A DNA stretch of 64,000 bases from Chinchilla lanigera (GCF_000276665.1 NW_004955416.1:569074-633073); one strand, 5' to 3'. Positions 34,402 through 46,600 are shown, counted from the first letter of the stretch. Numbers and translations are program-made. Notes: generated by a model from the sequence alone, not told the origin.

Positions 34402-34556
34402 TGTTTTTTTTTTTTTTTTTGAGGCGGGTCTCACACTGCAGTTCAGGCTGGCCTTCAACTTGCTGTGTAGCCCAGGCTGGCCTCGAACTCACAGCAGTCT
34501 TCCTGCCTCAGCCCCCTGAGTGCTGGGATTACAGGCATGAGCCAGCACGCCTGGCT
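34402..34556 (-). mobile_element. B1 SINE
   Basis: Poly-T, TTGAGGCGGGTCTCACACTGC, duplicated CAGGCTGGCCTTCAAC / CAGGCTGGCCTCGAACTC, GCTGGGATTACAGGCATGAGCCAGCACGCCTGGCTC. One of the least diverged B1 copies here. Confidence 0.94.
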
Positions 34557-35029
34557 CGAGGAAGACAGTACATTTGAATACATGGTCACAGAATGACATG
34601 TTGGGCCCACCCACTCACATGCTTTCAGACACTGATTACTAGGATCCTTGGATTGCCAGGTTTGCCAGAGCTCCACTGATATATTTGTAGCTCTTCATCT
34701 ATAGCAAGATCACTCTGTTTTGCATGATGAGCCCTGATACTGTATCCTCCTTGGCTTAGCAGAAGGCTGTTCTTGGTGACACATAGGATTATTGGATGAG
34801 CTCTAGTTTCTGTTTTCTGATGACTTTTCTCAGTAGCTATAGGCATCTAATCTTACAAAAAAGTCACTGTCTTTTTTGGAACCTTCCATTTCAATTTTCC
34901 TTTTATTCTAGAGAATTTTTTGCCTTTTTTTTTTTTTTTTTTTTAATTAGGAGTCTGTTTCTCATTTGCACTTCTGGTCTGGTAGGGGTGTTTATTGAGA
35001 AGTGTCTCAGGTAGTGTGTGTCTGAGTAT

Positions 35030-35115
35030 TCTCAGTGTCCATGAAAAGCACTGAGCACAGTGCCTGGCTTGGGGAGGGCAAGTGCTCAATAGACATCAGC
35101 AGTTCTTACTGTAGA
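35030..35115 (+). mobile_element. L2 3'-end relic
   Basis: GCACTGAGCACAGTGCCTGGCTTGG...CAAGTGCTCAATAGACATCAG matches the L2 terminal CAGTGCCTGGCACATAGTAGGTGCTCAATAAA pattern. Confidence 0.6.
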
Positions 35116-35231
35116 ACTTGACTTAGTGTTACTTCTGGATGGGACTGTAGACAGGATTTAGTGTAGCCACTTGTTTTAAACATTACATTTTAATATTCTT
35201 TCTGTCATAGACTGTCTAGTTGCTTGGAGTG

Positions 35232-35382
35232 TTTTGTTTGTTTTTGAGATAGGGTCTCACTATATAGTTCATGCTGGCTTTGAACTCACTGTGTAGCCCA
35301 GGCTGACCTTGAATTTGTGATGATCTTTCTGCCTCAGCCTCCTGAATGCTGGGATTACAGGTATGTACCTCCATGCCTAGCT
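35232..35382 (-). mobile_element. B1 SINE
   Basis: TTTTTGAGATAGGGTCTCACTATATAG...TGTAGCCCAGGCTGACCTTGAATTTG...CTCAGCCTCCTGAATGCTGGGATTACAGG. Confidence 0.92.
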
Positions 35383-35689
35383 TGGAGTTGTTTTCTTTAG
35401 TGCTATCTGTTCCATGTTAGAAGAACTAAAAATTTGGCATAGTCATCATTACCTTAGTGACTATACTATTTTATAAGAAATTCACATGGATAATTATTTT
35501 GAGCAAGTAGAAATTGTCAATTTCAAAAGAATTTAGGGGTGACATTGGGAAAGTGAGAAGGAAAATATTTAAATATAGACAGTAATGGTACAGACAGCCT
35601 GACAACTTTTTAGCTTTTCTGTAGCAGAAGTTCTATAGGGAATTCTGAAGATTACAGATTAGTGACTTTCTGGATAGAGGTTCTACTTT

Positions 35690-36440
35690 TAAAAGTATAG
35701 AATCCTTGTACCTGTACCCAGTGGAATAGTCTACAGCCATAAAAAATCCTAATCATTTTTTCAACATCAGTAGAACTGGAGATCATTGTGCTAAGTGAAA
35801 TAAACAGGCATTGGAAGTTAAGCGCTCATATAGCTGGGTGCAGTGGTGCAGGCCTATGATTTCAGCTCTTTCGGAGGCTGAGATGGGGGAATTTTAAGGC
35901 CAGCCTGGGTAACTTATTGAGAGCCTGTCTTTTAAAATAGAAAGGACTGGGGCTGTAGCCTAACGGTAGAGTGCTGGCATGGCATGTGCAAGGCCCTAAG
36001 TTTGGTCCATAATACCACACATACCTGTGGTATATACATATACACACAGTACTGCATGAATTCACTCATGTGGAGTATGAAAAATTGATTTCATAGAAAC
36101 TGAGTAAAATGGTGGTTGGCCGAGGCTGGGAAGAATAGAGGGGGGTTGGGAAGAGATGGGGAAATGTGGATCATTGGGTACTTATAGTTAGATGGAAGCA
36201 AGAAGCTTTGCTGTGCTATTGCATAGCAGGGTAACTAGTAAGAACAGTAATGTGCATTTCAAAAAACTAGAAGAAAGGATTTTAAAGGTTTTGCCATAAA
36301 GAAATGATAAATATTTGAAGAGATAAATGTTACTTGATTTAAAAATATGTAATGTGTACAGGTATCAAACTTTATGTGGGATCCCACTAATATGTACATT
36401 TTTTATGTATCAGTTAAAGGAATAAAATAATAGAATCTTC
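35690..36440 (+). mobile_element. old L1 (L1M) 3' end split by a SINE
   Basis: Before the SINE: CAGTGGAATAGTCTACAGCCATAAAAAATCC and GTGCTAAGTGAAATAAAC. After it: TGGAGTATGAAAAATTGATTTCATAG, AAATGGTGGTTGGCCGAGGCTGGGAAG, GCATAGCAGGGTAACTAGTAA, AAGAAATGATAAATATTTGAAG, then TTTTTTATGTATCAGTTAAAGGAATAAAAT. This is the canonical L1M 3'UTR order. Confidence 0.78.
35833..36028 (+). mobile_element. B1-dID composite SINE inserted in L1M
   Basis: AGCTGGGTGCAGTGGTGCAGGCC...GAGAGCCTGTCTTTT (B1), a short A-rich linker, then GGACTGGGGCTGTAGCCTAACGGTAGAGTGCTGGCATGGCATGTGCAAGGCCC (ID-like). It interrupts the L1M 3' end, so it is younger than that L1. Confidence 0.82.
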
Positions 36441-36449
36441 GATGGCATA

Positions 36450-36545
36450 TAGAAGTTAAGTAATTAGCTCCAGGTCTATAGATCTTGTGAGTGGCAGAGC
36501 CACTACCAAACCTACGCATTGTGTGCTCTTCACTCCTGTGCCATG
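36450..36545 (+). mobile_element. MIR SINE relic
   Basis: GAAGTTAAGTAATTAGCTCCAGGTCTATAGATCTTGTGAGTGGCAGAGCCAC...CTCTTCACTCCTGTGCCATG, a MIR-like core and tail. Confidence 0.6.
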
Positions 36546-36549
36546 GCCC

Positions 36550-37720
36550 AGCTAGTGACGGTAATTGTAGCACGAGTTTTGAATGAGTGTGAAACGCTCA
36601 ACGCCAGGAGGGGCTGAGGTAGATAAATCCAGTGGGGTAGCCCCACCTACAGAAATGCGCTCGGATAAAGGGTGGAGTTCTTGACTACTTAGGCGAATAT
36701 TAAAGGAAGAGAAGTAGCATGGTTTCAGAAATAACTGTATAGCTGACTAGAAACGAGTTATATTTTAGATTAAAAGATATTTCAATGAAATTAATACTTC
36801 CTAGTCGATTTAAAAATTTAATAAATATGTAAACATCCTGGGAACTTTTACTAGTCACTTGTTTGAGCTAGCAAGAGGACTGTAGGAGTAGACATTAGCT
36901 CTTTGAATGAGCACTGAGGATTCTCCAGGAGCTGGGACAGTTTTCATTTATACTTACATGAACTATTTGAAAGACAAAAGTAAAAGAAAACTCCGAGAAG
37001 TGATAGTAATACAGAAAGCCATTAGGGCTAACTTCTGTAAAGTCCTGGATCACTTCTAGGGCAGAACTCTAAGTGAGAAATGGCATCTTAGTGTAGTCAT
37101 GAATAGTCCCGGTCAAAATTACATAATGATGTGCAGTAAGATAAAGGAAGCATTATAGAAGGTTTTCAAGCAAGGGAATCCCATGATTTGATACGATTTT
37201 AAAGGAGCTTGGCTCATCTCCCAGCAGAGGGCCTAATGCTAGACTCTCCACCCTATCCTCTCACACTCTCCTGTGCCTCAGTTCCCAGCCAAAATCAGGG
37301 GGATATTTTGGAGATATAAATGATAGAATTTGCTGGTGATTGGGTGCCTGAGTAAGACAAGTAAGAGGATACTGGTGCTCATAAAGGAATATTGTAAAGT
37401 GTTCCTGCATATACCTACCTCAGATATTTGAGGAGGTAAAGAATTTTTAGACCCATCAACTTGTTCAGTATTAGACCCAATACTTAATAATACCCTTGTT
37501 AGACCCAACCAACTTGTTCAGTATTCTTTCTTGATCATAAGACTCTTCCTAAACCTACTTTTTGTCTAGGTTCTCTGATTTCAGTGAATGGGCTCTCAGT
37601 TCACAGTTACTCCAGACAGGCTTCTGGGGGTCATTTTCAATGTGTAACTCTTCTGTTATACCAGACATGTAGTTTTCAGCAAATTCTATCATGTATACTT
37701 CCAAAATACCCCTCTAATTT
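36550..37720. other. unannotated intronic stretch
   Basis: No gene or repeat recognised. A short local duplication of AGACCCAACCAACTTGTTCAGTATT / AGACCCATCAACTTGTTCAGTATT occurs at about 37,450-37,525. Confidence 0.45.
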
Positions 37721-37748
37721 GTTCTTTTTTTAAAAATTAGTGTTATTG

Positions 37749-37749
<1 letters not shown>

Positions 37750-37781
<32 letters not shown>
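37750..37781 (+). repeat. (CA)n microsatellite
   Basis: About 15-16 CA units at the 3' terminus of L1 element A. Confidence 0.95.
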
Positions 37782-37785
<4 letters not shown>

Positions 37786-38500
37786 GCAAACACTATATAT
37801 ATATCTCACCTTTATCATACAGAATTTATACCCGTATGTAGTATATCTTGATTCTTTTTTTCCCAACTTCTTCCCCTCACTTCAACCCTTCTTTCCCTCA
37901 CCATTTAGAAAAGGCTTGTTTTGATTTTTTCCCTTCTATCCTTCTTTTTTTTCTCCTTGTTTCCTTTCCCCCTCCCACTCCCTTATTCCCTTTCCCATTT
38001 GAACGTTTTCTTCCCATTTCCCAGTATCTATTACACATTTCGGTCCCTATTTACAATTTCAGTTCCTCACACCAGAGAAACAATGCAGTATTTATGCATG
38101 TGTATCTGATTTATTTCACTTAAGAGTATGGTCTCAAGTGCATTCATTTGCCTAGAAATGTCTCAGTTTTATCCTTTATGGAAGATATATTAAAAAATCA
38201 TTTATCTGTTGATGGGCATTTGAGCATTTCCCTGAGTTACCTGTTACAAGCTATATATAAACCATGCCAGTGTTAACATGGGTGTGCATATATTGCTGCG
38301 GTATGATGCTTTTAATTCTTTTGGGAATATAGCAAGAAGGGGAATAGCTGGGTCAAATGGAACATCTAGTTTTAGTTTTTTGAGGAATCTCCACAGTGAT
38401 TTCCACAGTGGTTGCACCAACCTACACTCCTTCCAACAGTGGAGAAGCGTTCCTTTTTTTCCACACAACCTCACCAGCATTTGTTATTGGTTGATTTCTT

Positions 38501-38600
38501 TTTCTTTCTTTTTTTTTTTTTTTCTGGTACCGGGAATTAAACTCATGACCTTGTGCTTGCCAGGCAGGAGCTGTGCTGCAGAGCTAAATCCCCAGCCCTC
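38501..38600 (-). mobile_element. ID SINE in L1 A, perfect TSD
   Basis: Perfect duplication TTGGTTGATTTCTT at 38,487-38,500 and 38,601-38,614. Poly-T then CTGGTACCGGGAATTAAACTC...AGAGCTAAATCCCCAGCCC. It lies in the ORF2 3' region. Confidence 0.96.
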
Positions 38601-39074
38601 TTGGTTGATTTCTTGATGGTAGTCATTCTTTCTGGAGTGAGATGGAATCTTAGTGTTTGCATCTCTCAAATGACCAGTAATGTTGAATGTTTTTTCATAT
38701 ATTTATTTGCCATTTGTAGTTCTTTGTCTAAGGAGTGTCTATTCATTTCAGATGCTCATTTTTGGATTGGGTCTTTAAATTTTGGGGCTCTGATTTTTTT
38801 TTTTTAGTCTTTTATATATTCTAGATGTTAGTCCTTTGAGGAACAGCTGGCAAAAATTTTTTCCCACATTGTTGATTGTCTCTTGACCCTATTGGTGATT
38901 TCCTAGATGAAGTTCCATTTGTTGATTCTTTGTGATCATTCCTGTGTGATCAGGGTTTTGTTCATAAAGCCTTTGCCTACACCTATGTCTTTAAGGGTTC
39001 TACCTATTCTATCTTCCAGCAGATTTTAGTGTTTTCTATTTTAATGTTTAAATCTTTATTTTATTTATGTGTTT

Positions 39075-39205
39075 ATTTTTTAAAAACAGGGTCTCATGAC
39101 GAAGTGCCAGCTGAACTCACTTATGTACTGCAGGCTGGCCTTGAACTCCACTGTGATCCTCCTGCCTCAGCCTCCCAAGTTCTATCCTGTACCACCACAT
39201 CTGGC
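39075..39205 (-). mobile_element. B1 SINE in L1 A
   Basis: AAAACAGGGTCTCATGACG...TACTGCAGGCTGGCCTTGAACTCC...CCTCCTGCCTCAGCCTCCCAAG...ACCACCACATCTGGC. The 3' portion before GCTGGGATTA is deleted. Confidence 0.88.
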
Positions 39206-42127
39206 AATGTTTAGATCTTTGATCCATTTTGACTTTAGTTTAGTACATGGTGAGAGATAATAGGTCTGGTTTTAATTTTGGGCACCTGGAAAACCAGTTT
39301 TTCTAGTACCATTTGTTAAAGAAGTGATGGTGTTTGGCTCCTTTGTCAAAGATAAGTTGGCTGAGTGTGTTTGGAGTTGTTTCTGCATCTTCTAATCTGT
39401 TCCACTGATCCTCTGGTCTGTTTTATTTATTTATTTATTGCCAGTACTATGCTGTTTTTATCATGGTAACTTTGTACTAGATTTCAAATTGGGTTCCCCC
39501 CACTACCATGCTGTTTTTATCATGGTAACTTTGTAGTATAATTTCAAATCAGGCATTATGATGCTTCCTACCTTGCCTTTGTTGCCCATAATTGCTTTTG
39601 CTCTTCTAGGGCTCTTCTGGTTCCAAATGAATTTTAAGATTGTTTTCTCTAGTTCTGTGAGGTGTGCTAATGGTATTTTGATCAGGATTACTTTAAATCT
39701 GTATAACAATTTTGAAAGTATGGCCATTTTCACTATGTTAGTTCTTATCTATCAGCAAGGGATATCTTTCTGTTGTCTGATATCCTCTTTGATCTCCTTT
39801 TTCAGAGTACTGTAATTTTCAATGTGAAGGTCTTTTACATCCTTTGGTAGATTGATTCCCAAGTATTTTGATGCTATTGTGAAAGATATCATTTCCCTAA
39901 TTTCTCTCTCAGTGAGTTTGTTATTTGTGTATAGGAATGCTATTGAGTTTTTACTGTTGACTCTGCACTGAGCTATGCTACTGAATTTGGTTATTAAATC
40001 TAGAAGTCTTTTGGTGGAGCTTTTGGGGTTTTATATGTAGTGTATCATGTCATCTGCAAATAATAATAGTTTAACTTTTTCACTTCCTATCCTTATTCCT
40101 TTTATTTCCTTCTCTTGTGTAATTGCTTTGGCTGATGTGTCCAGAACTATATTGAATAAGAGTAAGGATAGTGGGCATCTTTGTGTTGTTCCTGATTTTG
40201 GAGTGAAAGCTTTCAATTTTGACCATTTAATGTGATGTTGGCTGCTGGTTTTCATAGATGGCTTTTATCAGATTGAGATAAAGACCATCTAGTCAATTTT
40301 CTGTAGAGTTTTTATCATCAGTAAGTGTTGGCCTTTGTAAAATGCTTTTTCTGTGTCTATTGAGATAGTCATGTGGCTTTGTTCTTGAGTCTGTTCATAT
40401 AGTGTATTACATTTATTGCTTTACCTATGTTAAACCATCCCTGGGGTGAATCTTACTTGGTCATGGTATATAATCTTTTTGATGATTCATTGCATTCTGT
40501 TTGCTGGTATCTTACTGAGGATATTGCACTTACGTTCATTTCAGAGATTGGTCTATAGTTCTTTTTTGGTTGGATCCTTCTCTGGTTTTGGTATCAGGGT
40601 AATGCTTGCTTCCAGGAATGAATTTGGGAGTTGTTTCTTTTTTGATTTCATTAAAGAGTTTGAGGAGTAGTGGCAATAGATCTTCTCCAAATTTCTTGTA
40701 AAATTCAGCAGTGATTCTGTCAGAGCCTGGGCTTTTCATTGTTGGTAGGTTTTTAATTACTTCTTTAATTTTATTGACTGATATTGGTTATTTAAAATTT
40801 TTATATCTTCTTGATTTAACCTTGGTAATTCATATGTATCTAGAAATCTGTCCATTACTTTTGTGTTTTCCATTTTATTAGTACACAGGTTCTCAAAGTA
40901 GGTGTGGATGAGCCTCTGGATTTCTGCAGGATCTATTGTGGTTTACCCTTTTTATTCCTAATTGCATGGGTTTGAGTCTTTTCTTTCCTTTTTTTGATAA
41001 GTTTGGCTAAGGGTTTGTCAGTTTTATTGAATTTTTCAAAGAACCAACTCGTCATTATTTGTGTTTTCTTAGTATCAACTGTATTAATTTCTGCTCTAAT
41101 CTTTATAATTTCCTTCCTCATGAATTTGACTTACTCTTTTTCTCAAAGCTTGAGTTCAACATTAGGCTCTTTATTTGTGCTCACTCTGGTTTTCTGATAT
41201 GGCAGTTCACTGCTATAAATTTCCCTCATATGACTGCTTTCATTATGGCCCATAAGTTCTGGTATGTTGTATTGGCATTGTCATTTAATTGTAGAAACTC
41301 TCTAATTTCTTCTTTATTTTCGTCTATGATCTGTTGTTTGTTCAGGAGGGTGTTATTTCATTTCCATGTGTTCATGAAGTTCTTGTGGTTTCTTTTGCCA
41401 TTGATTTCCAGTTTCACTGCACTGTGGTGTGGTAATGTTCATAGGATAATTTCAGTTCCTTTGCATGTAGCTATGTTCTGTGAGATAGTATGTGGTTTAT
41501 TTTGGAGAACATCCCATGTGCGGCTGAGAAGAATGTGTATTCTGATGTTGTGTAAAAACACTCTAGACACTGAGTCATTTGTTCAAAGGTTTGGTTCAGT
41601 TGTGATATTTCTTTGTTGATTTTTCTGTCTAGTTAATCTATTTGTGACTCATTGAGGTCCCTCATTACAATTGTATTAGTGCTTACCTGATTTTTTTCAT
41701 GACCATTAACATTTGTTTTATATAGTTGGGTGTGCTGGTATTTGGTGCATATGTGTTTATGATAGTTATTTCTTCATGTTGGGTTGTTCCCTTAACAAGT
41801 ATGGAGTGATCTTTTTTGTCTCTCTTGATCAGTCTTGGCTTTATCTGCAAATAGATTAGTTATCCCTGCTTTTTTTTGGATTGCCTGTCACATGAAGTAT
41901 TGTTTTCCATCCTTTGACTTTCAGTCTATGCATTTCATTTTGAGTTAAATGTGTTTCTTGTATGTAGCATATTGTTGGATCTTGTTTGTTGATTTATTCT
42001 GCCAGTCTTTGTCTTTTGCTTAATGAATTGAGCCCATTTATATTGATGTTTATACCTCATGTATATTGATTTAGCTTGTCTTGTTATTTTCCTGTTCTTG
42101 CTTATCTTTCCCACTTTTTTGGTCTTT

Positions 42128-42240
42128 TTGAGACAGGGTTTCACTATATACTTTAGGCTGTCCTTGAGCTCACTTTGTAGCTGAGGATGGCCTTGAACTC
42201 ACAGCAATCCTCCTGCCTCAGCCTTCCAAGTGCTGGGATA
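42128..42240 (-). mobile_element. truncated B1 SINE at the L1 A 5' junction
   Basis: TTTTGAGACAGGGTTTCACTATATAC...CTGTCCTTGAGCTCAC...CTCAGCCTTCCAAGTGCTGGGATA. The B1 head (right end) is missing. Confidence 0.85.
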
Positions 42241-42242
42241 GA

Positions 42243-42540
42243 CTACAACTTCATGAACACCAAGAAAATGAATCCACAAAGCAAAGCAAACAAAAATGGG
42301 GAAGAAAAGCCAGGCATGGTGGTTCATGCCTATAATCCCACTGCTCAGATAGATGACTGGGCACCTCATTCTCTAGATTAGAATGCTAAGCATCTGAGAG
42401 CTGGGCCTTCACCCAGATGTTGCATTCCATTCACAGAAGATATGTGGAACCCCAAGAATTAGAATCTAGTTCTTCCATGAGACATACCATAATAAAAGAA
42501 ATATGTTTTGCAGGAGATATATTTGGTAAGTTAAAAGGGT
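42243..42540. other. spacer between the two L1 elements, with B1 fragment
   Basis: Contains a short + strand B1 head (AAGCCAGGCATGGTGGTTCATGCCTATAATCCC at about 42,307-42,342), possibly the partner of the truncated B1 to the left. The rest is not recognised. Confidence 0.5.
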
Positions 42541-42599
42541 AATTTCTTTTTTTATTTTAAAGAGAAAAGAAAAGAAACGAACAACAACCGAGACAAAAA

Positions 42600-42900
42600 C
42601 AAAGCAATACAATAACAATAAAAATGATATAGAATTTCAAAACAAGGTAATAGGAAGTTAACAATGGTTGTTATAGTATATATTGTTATCTTCAGTGAAG
42701 TTGCTCAGATTACCAGATGTAAGAATGCAAGATGGATCAAACAATTAAAGAGAATAAAAAATAATAAAAAAAATTAGAAATGATACAGAGTTTCACTAAT
42801 CAAGATAGTAGGGATTCAACAATGGTTGTTATATTGCATGTTGTTTTCAAATTAGTTGTTCAGATTACCAGCTATAATCATGCAAAACTGGCCAGAAAAA
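42600..42900 (-). repeat. tandem ~155-bp duplication in the L1 B 3'UTR
   Basis: AATGATATAGAATTTC...ACAATGGTTGTTATAGTATAT...GCTCAGATTACCAGATGTAA (from about 42,624) is repeated as AATGATACAGAGTTTC...ACAATGGTTGTTATATTGCAT...GTTCAGATTACCAGCTATAA (from about 42,779). The units are diverged, so the duplication is old. Confidence 0.8.
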
Positions 42901-44592
42901 GAAAAATTCAAGCATTACTTATGCCTTTCAATAAGCCAGTAGACATCAGCAGTACAGTTATCCCAACTATCCTTGTATATTCATATATATTTTTTCACTT
43001 CCTTCTTTCTTTCATTTCTCCTTTCCTTCATCCTAGTTGTTCCTTCCCTTTGAACAACTTCTTTCCCTTTCACAATACTGATTGTACCTTTCGGGTTTTA
43101 TTTACTCTTTCAAATTCTTATACCAGGGAGACAATATGATGTTTACACATGTGGATCTGATTTATTTCACTTATGAGTATGGTCTCTAGTTGCCTCCATT
43201 TACCTATAAAAGCCTCGAGTTTATCTTTTTTACAGCTGAGTAATGCTCCATTGTGTAAAAATACCACGTCTTTTTTTATCTGTTCCTCAGCTGATGGGCA
43301 TTTGAGTTGTTTCCAAGATTTAGCTATGACAAATTGTGCTGCTATAAACATGGGTGCACATATATTGCTGTGGTATGATGTTTTCAGTTCTTCTGGAAAA
43401 ATACCCAGAAGGGGAATAGCTGTGTTGAATGGGACCCCTAATCATAATTTTTTGAGGAATCTCCACACTGATCTCCACAGTGGTTGCACCACTCTACAGT
43501 CCCACCAACAGTGGAGAAGAGTTCCTTTTTTCCCACTGACCCTCCAGCATTAGTTATTGGTTGAGTTCTTGATGATGGCCATTCTTTCTGGGGTGAGATG
43601 GAATCTCAGTGTTGTTTTAATTTGTATTTCTCAAATGACCAATGATATTGAACATCTTTTCATACATTTATTTGCCATTTGTATTTCTTCATCTGAGAAG
43701 TGTGTATTCATTTCAGATGCCCATTTTTTTATTGGGTCTTTGAATTTTGGGGGTCTGATTTTTAAAAATTCTTTATATGTTCTAGATAGAAGTCCTTTGT
43801 CTGAGGGATGGTTGGCTAAATTTTTTCCTAATTCATAGGTTTTCTTTTTACTCTGTTGGTGATTTCTTTTGATGTACAAAAACTTTTCAATAAGATGAGA
43901 TCCCAGTTGTCAGTTCTTTGAAGTATTTTCTGTGCAATTTGGTTTTTGTTCATGAATTCTCTGCCTACACCTATGTCTTTAGTATTTTTACTTACTTTCT
44001 CCTCCAGTAGATTTATTGTTTCCACTTTAGTATTGGGATCTTTGATCCATTATGACTTTATTTTAGTGCATGATGGTAGACATCAGTGTAATTTTAGTCT
44101 TCAGCATGTCAAAAGCCACTTTCCCCAGCACCATTTATTAAAGAGGCTGTCTTTCTTGCAGTGACCATGTTTGGCCCCTTTGTCAAAGATAAGGTGGCTG
44201 AGTGTGTTGATAGCTGTGTCTGCATTTTCTAATCTGTTCTATTGTTCCTCAGATCTGTTTTTTTTTTGCCAGTACCATACTGATTTTATCACAGTAGCTT
44301 TGTAGTATAATTTCAGGTAAGGGATTGTGATGCCTCCTGCCTTTTCTTTATTTCCCAGGATTGCTTTTGCTATTTTAGGCCTCTTTTGGTCTCAGATGAA
44401 TTTTAGCAATGTTTTTTCTATATCTGTGAGGTATATTAATGGTATTTTAATCGGGATTGCATTGAATCTGTATAACAATTTTGGGAGTGTGGCAATTTTC
44501 ACAATGTTGGTTCTTCCTATCCATGAGCAAGAGATATCTTTCCATCCTCTGAAATCCTCTTTGATCTCTTTATTCAAAGCAGTGTAATTCTT

Positions 44593-44691
44593 TTTTTTTT
44601 TTTGGTTTTTTCTCCGGCACCGGGAACCGAACTCACGACCTTGCCCTTGCCAGGCAGGCGCTTTTGCCGCTGAGCTAAATCCCCAGCCCCT
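44593..44691 (-). mobile_element. ID SINE in L1 B ORF2, perfect TSD
   Basis: AGTGTAATTCTT at 44,581-44,592 and 44,692-44,703. Body TCCGGCACCGGGAACCGAACTC...TTTTGCCGCTGAGCTAAATCCCCAGCCCC. Confidence 0.96.
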
Positions 44692-46497
44692 AGTGTAATT
44701 CTTATTGTATAAATCTTTTACTTCTTTTGTTAGATTGACTACTAAGTTTTTTTTTTTTTTTTTTTTTGGATGCTATTGTGAAAAGTGTGGTTTCCCTAAT
44801 GTCTCTATCAGTGTGTTTGATGTTTGTGTACAGGAATGCTGTTGAGTTTTGAGTGTTGACTTTATATCCAGGTATGCTACTGAATTTGGTTGTTAAATCT
44901 ACAAGTCTTTTTGTGGAGTTTTGGGGGTCTTCTATGTAGAGTATCATGTCATCTGCAAATAATGGTAATTTCACTTCTTCCTTTCTAATCCTTACTCCTT
45001 TTATTTCTCTTTCTTGTCTAATTACTCTGGTGAATATTTCCAGAACTATATTGAATAAGAGTGATGACAGTGGACATCTTTGTTTTGTTCCTGATTTTAA
45101 AGTGAAAGCTTTTTTTTGTCCATTTAGTGTGATGTTGCCTGTTGTTCTGTTATGGATGGCTATGATCAGATTGAGGTAACGACCATTTACTCCTACTTTT
45201 TGTAGGGTTTTTATCATGAATGAGTGTTGGACTTTATTGAAGGCTTTTTCTGCATTGATGGAGATAATCATGTGATTTTCATCTTTGGTTCTGTTGATAT
45301 GGTCTATTACACTTATTGATTTGTATATATTGAACCATCCCTGCATTCCTGGGATGAATCCCACTTATTCCTGGTGTATAATCTTCTTGATGATTTGCTG
45401 CATTCTATTTGCTAGTATTTTATTGAGGATTTTTGCATCCATGTTCATTAGAGAGATTGGCTTGTAGTTCTCTCTTTTGGTTGGGTCTTTCTCTGGTTTT
45501 GGTATTAGGGTAACACTGGCCTCCAGGAGTGAGTTAGGGAGATTTCCTTCCCTTTCAATTTCATTAAAGAGTTTGAGAAGAACTGGCATTAAATTTTCTC
45601 TAAATTTCTTGTAGAATTCATCTATGAACCCATCAGGATCTGGGTTTTTCTTTGTTGGTAAGTTTTTTTTATTACATTTTCAGTTTTGCTGGCTGATACT
45701 GAGTTATTCAGGATTTTTATATCTTCTTTATTTAGCTTTGGTAATTCATATGTTTCTAGGAATCTGTCTATTTCTTCTGTGCTTTCCTTCCTGTGAGAGT
45801 AAAGATTTTTAAAGTAGGTATTGATCTTCTGGATTTTTATAGGATCTGTTGTGATTTCATTCTTTTCATTCCTTATTGCATGAATTTTCATTTTTCTTTC
45901 CTTTTTTTGATAAGGTTGGTTAGGAGCTCATCAATTTTATTCTTTCAAAGAACCTACTCTTCAATTCATTAATTCTTTGTATTGTTTTCATAGTCTCCGT
46001 TGTGTTAATTTCTGCTCTGATATTTTTAATTTTATGCCTTCTTTGGGCTTGACTTGCTCTTCTTTTTCTACATTTGAGGTGAAGCATAAGGTTGTTTATT
46101 TGTGCTCATTCTGTTTTCCTGATGTGAGAATTCACTGCTACTAATTTCCCTATTAAGACTGCTTTCATTGCATCTCACAGGTTCTGGTAAGTTGCATCTG
46201 CATTTTTGTTTGATTGTAAATATTGTTTATTTTCTTCTTTAATTTCATCTGTGACCCATTGGTTGTTCCAGAGGGTGTTATTTAATTTTCATGTGTTTAT
46301 GGAGATTTTGCAATTTTGTTTTTGAATAATTTCCAATTTCACTGCAGTATGGTCAGATAGTATACACGAGATAATTACAATTCTTTTGCATTTACTTAAG
46401 TGTATTCTGTGTTCTAGTATATGGCCTATTTTGGGGGATGACCCATGTGCAGCTGAGAAGAATGTGTATTCTGATGTCTTTGGGTGGAACACTCTTT

Positions 46498-46600
46498 TTT
46501 TTTTTTTTTTTTTTGGTTTTTCTCTGGTACCGGGAACCGAACTCACGACCTTGCGCATGCCAGGCAGGCGCTTTTGCCGCTGAGCTAAATCCCCAGCCCC
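46498..46600 (-). mobile_element. ID SINE in L1 B ORF2, perfect 16-bp TSD
   Basis: GGGTGGAACACTCTTT at 46,482-46,497 and 46,601-46,616. The body is nearly identical to the IDs at 44,593 and 53,527, so it is from a young subfamily. Confidence 0.97.

Larger units (their letters stand above)
37722..42122 (-). mobile_element. L1 element A, 5'-truncated just upstream of ORF2
   Basis: Minus-strand L1 about 4.4 kb long. The 3'UTR (37,722-38,064) contains a CA repeat and a pyrimidine-rich tract (polypurine on the L1 strand). ORF2 follows in broken frames: the C-terminal part (38,244-38,480), a post-RT segment with [18 protein letters not shown] (39,503-39,733), RT with the FADDMI motif (40,031-40,255), and an upstream RT segment beginning MKSPGSDRITAEFYKKFG (40,536-40,739). 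Interrupted by an ID (38,501-38,600) and a B1 (about 39,075-39,205). ORF1 is missing. Numerous stops and frameshifts make it inactive. Confidence 0.9.

Noticed and set aside
41059..41619. 186-codon plus-strand open frame, the second longest in the window
   Set aside because: It is the antisense of L1 A ORF2; its hydrophobic composition comes from T-rich antisense L1 DNA.
43946..44164. Possible CHRM5 or other antisense exon
   Set aside because: The sequence is L1 ORF2. No muscarinic-receptor transmembrane signature occurs anywhere in the window.
45622..45891. Open frame taken alone as a possible novel gene (KIQKINTYFKNLYSHRKES...)
   Set aside because: It is L1 ORF2 sequence of element B, matching the region upstream of the RT core.
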